NCBI GenBank assembly: GCA_015227615.1
Contig: JAALGZ010000041.1
Location: 248,001 to 312,000, forward strand
Source of the DNA: Labyrinthula sp. Ha
Lineage: Eukaryota; Sar; Bigyra; Labyrinthulida; Labyrinthulaceae
DNA: 64,000 bases
Direction of reading: 5' to 3'
Shown: piece by piece, positions 58,303-64,000 of the stretch
Numbering within the stretch: the first letter of the stretch is position 1
How the letters are laid out: each line of letters opens with the position of its first letter
Program-made: the position numbers and the translations under genes
The notes under the pieces: generated by a model
The model's database searches: none
Seen by the model: only the letters and a program-made list of their open reading frames with translations
What the model was told of the DNA's origin: nothing

Positions 58303-61104
58303 TTACGTTGCATTATACTTCTCCCCATTCATGCTTTGACATATAGCTTGTATGTCGTCTATCTTTTCATGTAACCCAGTAGAAATTATATTTGCTAGTG
58401 TAATGTTTTTGACATCGTAGACTGCTTTCCTCTCATCTGCACCTGAGTATGTCTTTAATTCGCTGAAATCAAGTCCTGTTATTGTTTCCATTTGGCGCCA
58501 CTGTCTTGCTTTTAGGTTCGAATTACAAAGAAGATCTAAGACTGGAAGATAATTTTCCTCAAAGATGTTAACTTTGGTAAGAATCTTTTGTGCTGCAGCT
58601 AGAGGGACCGTTAGCACCTCTTTTTCAAAAACTTTGATTGCCTTCAAAGTATTCTTCTTTGTTTCATTCAATTTAGTTTTCACACTGTCTATATCAATAT
58701 CACATAAGGCACAATTATGGTACTTGAATTCAAACTCATATAGATTACTGGCCTCTGTCCATAAATTAAAAAAAGGCTGCAGGCTTCGAGTTAAATTTAA
58801 GTGGCGCTTTTTCCACGTTTCTTCTGTTCTAGCTTGTTCTAACAGTTCTTCTTGTCTGTTGATACCTTTTATCTCATTTTCTGCTTCTATCAACTTATCC
58901 TTGAGTTCGGCCACTAGATGGCAGTTTGCAAGCGCAGATTCTTCATCAATGTCATCGAGATCCTTAAAATCTTCAATTCGTGCTTCCAAGGCATTTAGTT
59001 CAGTTTTAAAAATATCTAAGCGCCGTTCCAGCACCTTAACTCTTTGCTCCATATCAGTTTCTTGTACTTCTTCAGATTTTCTAATAGTTGTCCACATTCT
59101 TGCAAAATAGTTTTGAAGATAATTGAAAGCAGTAGACTCGCCTTCACTTAAAAAATGATCATACTCAGTAAGAATTATTACAAGAGGGTTTATTTCCGTG
59201 ACACACTTTGTTTCAGAAGCTTTTACATCCTTTTCTGACTTCTTTGAATAAGTTATGAGTAATCGCAATTCTTCGGAACTGTTTGGTTCATTGTTCAGCC
59301 TTATACACATCTCATCAAATTCGCTAATTATCTGTTTTACAAGTAAATTCTTCAACTTTATAATATGCTCCATTGCAATGGATATTAGATATAGACACCT
59401 TTTCTCAATTTGCTGAATCAGACCTTCTACATTTATTCTAAATAAACCGCATGCAAGAGATCGGTCAGTGGCACATGCTTCCACTTTAGTATCTCTATAT
59501 TTGTTTAATGCGTTACGCAAAAGTTTCAAAGACTTCTTAGTTTCTTTTCCATAGCTCATAGATGTCATGAGCTTTCTTAATCGCTCTTCCTCACTATCCC
59601 TGAATAAGAATAAAAATTTGTTAAACACCTTCACCTTCGTTTCCGATTGAGAGAAAAATGTAGAAACCAATTCTTTAATAGAGAATATAGTTTCCTTAAA
59701 TAGAGTATCTTCTTTTGAAACTTTATTTCTGCTGTGGAAAATAACTGTACCAACTTTATATAAATTGTGACTAGATTCAACAACTTTGCTAGTGCATTCA
59801 AGGAGAAGCTGATTAAGAGTTTCTTCATTTGGTAATAATTTGATAACTGGCTTCTTAGAACCATTTACTTTGCAATGAATATACAATACAGGAAAAATAT
59901 ATTTCAAATTTGTGGGCCCATTAATTCCAGAGAATTTTTGCAAAGTTTGTATAAATTGAGCCAATGTATTCTCAATATATTGACGAAGGTAAATTTCCAC
60001 AAACCCAGCAAAACAAAAAATGAATGGCTTCAGAAAAATATCTTTTTTGTATTTCTTGGGATTAACTTTATCAGTCATGGCATATGATTGCACTGTATCC
60101 CACACTTTCTTCATTACTGGTACATAAATATCCTGTCTCTTTGTTTTGGCGGACTCAATTATACAAGTAATCAATCCCTTCTTTATTTTCTTGTTTCCAA
60201 TATCTTCCAACTCTAATGGTAGCTTCATTGCAAACTCCTTTTCAGATATATCTACAAAAAGACAAAATTTTTCATCGAAAATAGTTTTTAATTTTGCATT
60301 CAAGGAACAGAGTTTATATCTCTCCTTAAGTTTTTTCCTGTTCTTTTTATATCTTGCTCTCATTTCTTTTCTGCTACAAGGGATGCCAAAACTCTTCTTA
60401 GATGCCTTTAGCTGATTAAACTTAGGAAATAATTTTCTGAATTTAGCCCTCACCGTATTATTTTTCCATAACAAACTCTTGTTAATGTTCAAGCTTTTCC
60501 TTAATTGTTTAGATCTGAGGTAATACAAACAAGTCGAGTTTCTCAGTGCGACGGAATATTTTTTGCGAATTCTTCCCAATTCGCTCGAAAGGATCATCTG
60601 GCGAACTTTCCAGGAAAGGCAAGAGGTTTTGCAGTTTTTAATTTTATTAGTGATTAGAATTTCCCATTTAAGTGGATGAGATGATATTGAGCAGTATTGT
60701 TGACTACAATTCTTCAAGATTAGTGTTTCCCTCAGGGCTATAAACTTATGGCAGTTCTTGAAAATTTCCATAAATTTTTCCACAAGATATTTATCAAGAT
60801 CTTGCTTGCATAGTAAATCATTCAAATACTTGTAGTAGTCAAAATATTTTCTTTCTATCTCAGCTAGATTCAAGGTTTCTTTTAGTATTTCTCCATTCAT
60901 TTCAAAAGAATAATATTCTATCTTCTTCTTGAATACCTGAAACTCCTCTCCGAAGCCTGTAAACATATTTGAGATCTCAGAAAGTGTTGAGTGCCTCAAA
61001 TTAGCAACAAAAAAATTGTTCAAAGCAGTTTCCTTAGTGTTTGGACCTGGTATAGTCTGTTTTGAAGGTCCATAAAAACACCCTATCTTTCTGTGTGAAT
61101 CCAT
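58303..61104 (-). CDS. Dynein heavy-chain tail without motor
   Basis: A 933-residue single frame. It is helical throughout, with a coiled coil at about 690-790 (VKVLERRLDIFKTELNALEARI). From residue 853 it matches the start of the dynein linker domain (DHC_N2): LPVLDLLCNSNLKARQWRQM, then LANIISTGLHEKIDDIQAIC. It then stops, some 3000 residues before a normal dynein would end, so no AAA+ ring, microtubule-binding stalk or full linker is encoded. The stop is preceded by AC-GTAAGA, a good donor site, so a short 3' exon is possible, but nothing motor-like follows in the next 1.6 kb. The frame is unbroken over 2.8 kb, so it is either a tail-only protein or a very recent truncation. The tail normally binds intermediate and light chains. 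Confidence 0.75.
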   Translation of the reverse strand: MDSHRKIGCFYGPSKQTIPGPNTKETALNNFFVANLRHSTLSEISNMFTGFGEEFQVFKKKIEYYSFEMNGEILKETLNLAEIERKYFDYYKYLNDLLCKQDLDKYLVEKFMEIFKNCHKFIALRETLILKNCSQQYCSISSHPLKWEILITNKIKNCKTSCLSWKVRQMILSSELGRIRKKYSVALRNSTCLYYLRSKQLRKSLNINKSLLWKNNTVRAKFRKLFPKFNQLKASKKSFGIPCSRKEMRARYKKNRKKLKERYKLCSLNAKLKTIFDEKFCLFVDISEKEFAMKLPLELEDIGNKKIKKGLITCIIESAKTKRQDIYVPVMKKVWDTVQSYAMTDKVNPKKYKKDIFLKPFIFCFAGFVEIYLRQYIENTLAQFIQTLQKFSGINGPTNLKYIFPVLYIHCKVNGSKKPVIKLLPNEETLNQLLLECTSKVVESSHNLYKVGTVIFHSRNKVSKEDTLFKETIFSIKELVSTFFSQSETKVKVFNKFLFLFRDSEEERLRKLMTSMSYGKETKKSLKLLRNALNKYRDTKVEACATDRSLACGLFRINVEGLIQQIEKRCLYLISIAMEHIIKLKNLLVKQIISEFDEMCIRLNNEPNSSEELRLLITYSKKSEKDVKASETKCVTEINPLVIILTEYDHFLSEGESTAFNYLQNYFARMWTTIRKSEEVQETDMEQRVKVLERRLDIFKTELNALEARIEDFKDLDDIDEESALANCHLVAELKDKLIEAENEIKGINRQEELLEQARTEETWKKRHLNLTRSLQPFFNLWTEASNLYEFEFKYHNCALCDIDIDSVKTKLNETKKNTLKAIKVFEKEVLTVPLAAAQKILTKVNIFEENYLPVLDLLCNSNLKARQWRQMETITGLDFSELKTYSGADERKAVYDVKNITLANIISTGLHEKIDDIQAICQSMNGEKYNAT

Positions 61105-61230
61105 TTTTTAACGGTTTCATTTCAAATGGTTATTTAAACGGGGAAAAAATGGAATCAGATAATGAAGTATTTATATTTATTTTTGTTGATAACAAAATCT
61201 CTACAACACATAACTTATTATTTAGTTTCA

Positions 61231-62082
61231 TCACTCGACTTTACAGACATGTTCTACTATATCCACAGGATGTTCCTCGTTGACCATTGTAACTGAAACT
61301 GTATCTTCGACTTGTTTAATTCGGTATAGCTTTGGATTTTTAAGTGTAATATCCCCATCATACGTGCATGAAAACACAAATATAAGAGTTTCACTTTTTG
61401 ACTCCACTTTTGATACTATAGAAAAATACTTGTCTCTGAACATTTGAACACTTCTAGCTTGTGAGTTGAAGTTGACCAAATATTCTCTTTTTCCAATACA
61501 GAAAAGCTTAAATATTTCAGTTGAACACTCTTCCCTATTCTTATTCGCAACCAAGAACTCCGTAACCTTACTACCTGCTCCACGTGTTTTCACATATATC
61601 ATATCTCTCTTCACAAGCGCTTTATTAAGTTCATCTTCTTTTCTTTTCGAACGCTTTAACGGCTTAACTTTTTTCAAGCATTCTTTTTCAGCCCAAAATA
61701 TTCTTTGGTAAATGTTTTCACAGTTGTAATCTGGAAAACTAGTTTGTAGACCAATAGCTGCAGAGAGTAATTTTCTTCTTAGACGAAGTTGACATAGTTC
61801 TTCTGACATGTAAGAGTTTTGAGAAAACAAGTAATCATCACTCCAAGTTGTGGCTGTTTCATTTAAAAGAACTTGTTGCTGCGTCAAGTTGTTCAGTGTG
61901 TTCTTTAACTCCTTCACTTGAGTTTCCAACTCAATAGTTTTTCCCTTAAGTTCTTCAACCTGTTGTTTACTTTTTATCCTATGTCTCTTCAAAGCACGTC
62001 TATAATATTCTCTTCTTTCCTCAACTGACCATTGTTTCTTTGGTTTAAAATCAGCTGCTATTTTATCTCTAGATCTTTTCAT
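61231..62082 (-). CDS. bZIP transcription factor with altered contact residue
   Basis: A 283-residue single-exon protein. The basic region is about residues 21-39 (EERREYYRRALKRHRIKSK), followed by a perfect heptad zipper L45, L52, L59, L66, L73. The invariant Arg, ten residues before the first Leu, is R35. The invariant Asn, 18 before it, is replaced by Tyr (Y27). Oomycetes are known to carry bZIPs with this Asn changed, so DNA-site preference may differ. The region after the zipper (about 85-283) is a folded domain that I do not recognise, with LCQLRLRRKLLSAAIGLQTSF and beta-rich parts, in the place where oomycete-type bZIPs have a START-like domain. It lies 126 bp upstream of the dynein-tail gene, same strand. 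Confidence 0.82.
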   Translation of the reverse strand: MKRSRDKIAADFKPKKQWSVEERREYYRRALKRHRIKSKQQVEELKGKTIELETQVKELKNTLNNLTQQQVLLNETATTWSDDYLFSQNSYMSEELCQLRLRRKLLSAAIGLQTSFPDYNCENIYQRIFWAEKECLKKVKPLKRSKRKEDELNKALVKRDMIYVKTRGAGSKVTEFLVANKNREECSTEIFKLFCIGKREYLVNFNSQARSVQMFRDKYFSIVSKVESKSETLIFVFSCTYDGDITLKNPKLYRIKQVEDTVSVTMVNEEHPVDIVEHVCKVE

Positions 62083-62190
62083 ATTATTATTTAATTTTGT
62101 CTGTAGTAATACAGAACGTTCTTACCAGCCGTGCTGTGTTCCCGTTTCTTTATGCTGCGAACTTTATCTCTTGATGGAAAAGTAGGAACA

Positions 62191-62200
62191 TTTTGGGCAT
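62191..62200 (+). promoter_or_regulatory. TTTTGGGCAT element before the bZIP gene
   Basis: It lies 109 bp upstream of the bZIP start and matches the first nine bases of the TTTTGGGCAATT element found before four other genes. Confidence 0.4.
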
Positions 62201-63862
62201 CAGGGTTTGAGTAAATCAACCTTATTAATAATCCATACACTGAATAATGCGGCAATTATGGAGTTTTTTTAACAAAAACAAGATTATTAAAAAATATAAC
62301 AAAAACAATATATATATATATATATATGTTATTCAGTCGGAACTTTAGGGAAAGTATGATATATATATATATATATGTTGATATAATAAAGAGGAGATTG
62401 AAAAAAGGGGGGGGGTGTTTGACATTATTTTATACAATATTCAAGCCAGTTTAAGTTTCTTGTATTGTGTTAAAATAATCTAATTGGACTTGAATATCCT
62501 TGTGTTCAAGCTATTTAGAACATTTATTCTATTATTAAAGAAATATCACCCGGTTATAATTTAATATATATTCCGATATACTGTTCTTTTAGACGAAGTT
62601 TGGTAATGTCATATTGTAAATTACCAGGTATATGATATCGGATATCTAATGTGCAAGTTTCCCCCACACAAGCATAAACTGCTGCTAAGGCTAAACCTGT
62701 CAATACTTGCGGTCACAAACTGGATGTTTTTCATACAATAATAGACAACTTAGCTCTAATGATATATATATGTTTGAATTTCTTTATGGAGGATATCAAC
62801 TACAAATAAATATAGACATCGGGCAGCTGTCTTTTTTTCACTTGTTTGTTCTACAGATTATTTGCAGCTCTCCGTGTTCAATGTTTGTTCAATTGACGCA
62901 ACTGTTATCTAGGCTCTACTGCACATCTATAGTCGTTGTGTGCTCGACATGACTCCTGAAGGCATATTTTTGTTCTCGCAAAGTTGGTACCTCACAAGTG
63001 CACGCTGCAAGATACGTGTTACAAACCTCCTAAAAGCATATAAGGGAGCCTTTGTGCTGACAATTTGTTGAGAATAACATTTTTTAAAAGCTTTTAAGAT
63101 TCTAGAATTAAGAATTAACCACTGTATAAGGTATCTACAGCAATTGCTAGTTCAAAAAGTGATTATCGGGGATCCACATTCCACAAATCTTTGATATAGT
63201 GAATGTCAAGTTGGCGATTTTATTAAGAGCGATATTATTTGCATTGACATTATTAATCAAACCTACACACTTTAAAAGCGACATATTGTTCCCTGACTAA
63301 CAACCAATGCGCGCCAGAATTGTTCTTAAGCAGCTTTTTGACCAAGACGGCTGAGTCTGAAAGCTCTATGGAATACCACCTGACCCAGCACGTTTTGCTT
63401 ACAGGCAGTATGACGGAGAAGAGAAATCGACCAAAACTTTTTAGTAATTAAGAATGGTGAGAAATGTATATGCCCTTGAATGACTACCTATAATTTCTTC
63501 CAAACACTTTCTTACCCGGATAAGAACTCGTAATAGTGTACTACATCCAGGACGTGAATTCTAGTTAAATACCTCAATACTAGAAAAAGCAATTCGCTAG
63601 CAAAGTTTAAGTCAGTTTCCCCCTTTTGTATTGATTTGGTATACTTCTTTTAAAGTAGTTCTGGATAAGGTTCCAAGCAAAAGTAAGTTAATCTAAAAAA
63701 TTTGAAAATTTATCCCTCAAGTACCAAAGATTTCGATAAATTGGATGGAACAAAATTCCGGTGCACTGGTGTAAACGAGCATAGCTGCGAGTGAAACTAT
63801 TTAATGGGAGAAACCACTAAACAGTCAACACCTGGTCACCTTGTTATAGAAGCCTGCCAAAT
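62201..63862. other. Non-coding stretch with simple repeats
   Basis: About 1.7 kb between the bZIP promoter and the end of the last gene. It contains two TA tracts (62308-62327 and 62359-62376) only 31 bp apart and a run of nine G at 62407-62415. An 81-codon frame at 62707-62952 has no protein character. Confidence 0.6.
62308..62376. repeat. Paired TA microsatellites
   Basis: Two (TA)n tracts of about 20 and 18 bases flank a 31-base unique spacer. Confidence 0.9.
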
Positions 63863-64000
63863 TCAATCCATGTCACCTTCAATTTTTTTCCTCAAACTTT
63901 CTTCGTTGACCTGAATATGAAGCTCGTAGTCTTGAGGTATCATGTGCTTCTTTGCTTTTATCTTACTTTCTTCTCGAATCTCCGAATTGGGACATTTTCC
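63863..64000 (-). CDS. 3' end of a gene leaving the window
   Basis: From the window edge to a TGA at 63865-63863 the minus strand reads 45 residues without a stop. The sequence is strongly protein-like: charged, with KAKKHMIPQDYELHIQVNEE and a final SLRKKIEGDMD. Most of the gene lies beyond 64000. The piece is too short for me to name a family. Confidence 0.6.
   Translation of the reverse strand, partial: GKCPNSEIREESKIKAKKHMIPQDYELHIQVNEESLRKKIEGDMD

Noticed and set aside
58565-59110. 181-codon plus-strand ORF
   Set aside because: Antisense shadow of the dynein-tail coiled coil.

Overview
This is nuclear DNA of an AT-rich, microbial-style eukaryote. Most genes are uninterrupted frames, but four carry GT-AG introns of only 27 to 32 nt. 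Gene content is eukaryotic: 19S proteasome lid, UBC13, TALE homeobox, PHD finger, F-box/LRR, a CaMKK-like kinase, a mitochondrial ribosomal protein and a dynein heavy-chain tail. The dynein tail implies a flagellate or flagellate ancestry. The bZIP with a substituted DNA-contact asparagine recalls those known from oomycetes, so a stramenopile is possible, but the sequence does not settle the lineage.

Layout: 1-3.4 kb, no gene seen. 3.4-16.7 kb, two paralogous seven-transmembrane genes flanking two broken Ty1/Copia elements placed head to head. 16.7-19.1 kb, non-coding with a weak trace of a Ty3/gypsy-like fossil and a compact three-way-junction RNA candidate. 19.1-22.4 kb, one gene joining a CaMKK-like kinase to an FSP1/AIFM2-like flavoprotein. 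22.4-26.8 kb, desert. 26.8-29.3 kb, a tight cluster: an SDR, UBC13 and mitochondrial uS9. 29.3-35.2 kb, desert with one GC-richer small ORF. 35.2-44.0 kb, a second tight cluster: MORN protein, TALE homeobox, RPN5, J-domain protein, folylpolyglutamate synthase, F-box/LRR protein and a tandem-PAM2 protein. 44.0-55.2 kb, an 11-kb desert with a broken coding relic near 52.3-53.0 kb. 55.2-62.1 kb, PHD protein, motor-less dynein tail and a bZIP factor. 62.1-64.0 kb, repeats and the 3' end of a minus-strand gene that leaves the window.

The two dense blocks alternate convergent and divergent genes with 17-150 bp between them. One divergent pair (RPN5 / J protein) has start codons only 26 bp apart. 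Several starts share an upstream TTTTGGGCAA element. The housekeeping genes cover K63 ubiquitin signalling and the proteasome, mitochondrial translation and folate retention. No metabolic operon-like pathway is visible. The most unusual items are the kinase-FSP1 fusion, the uniformly tiny introns, the dynein tail lacking a motor, the double PAM2 protein and the bZIP with a changed contact residue.
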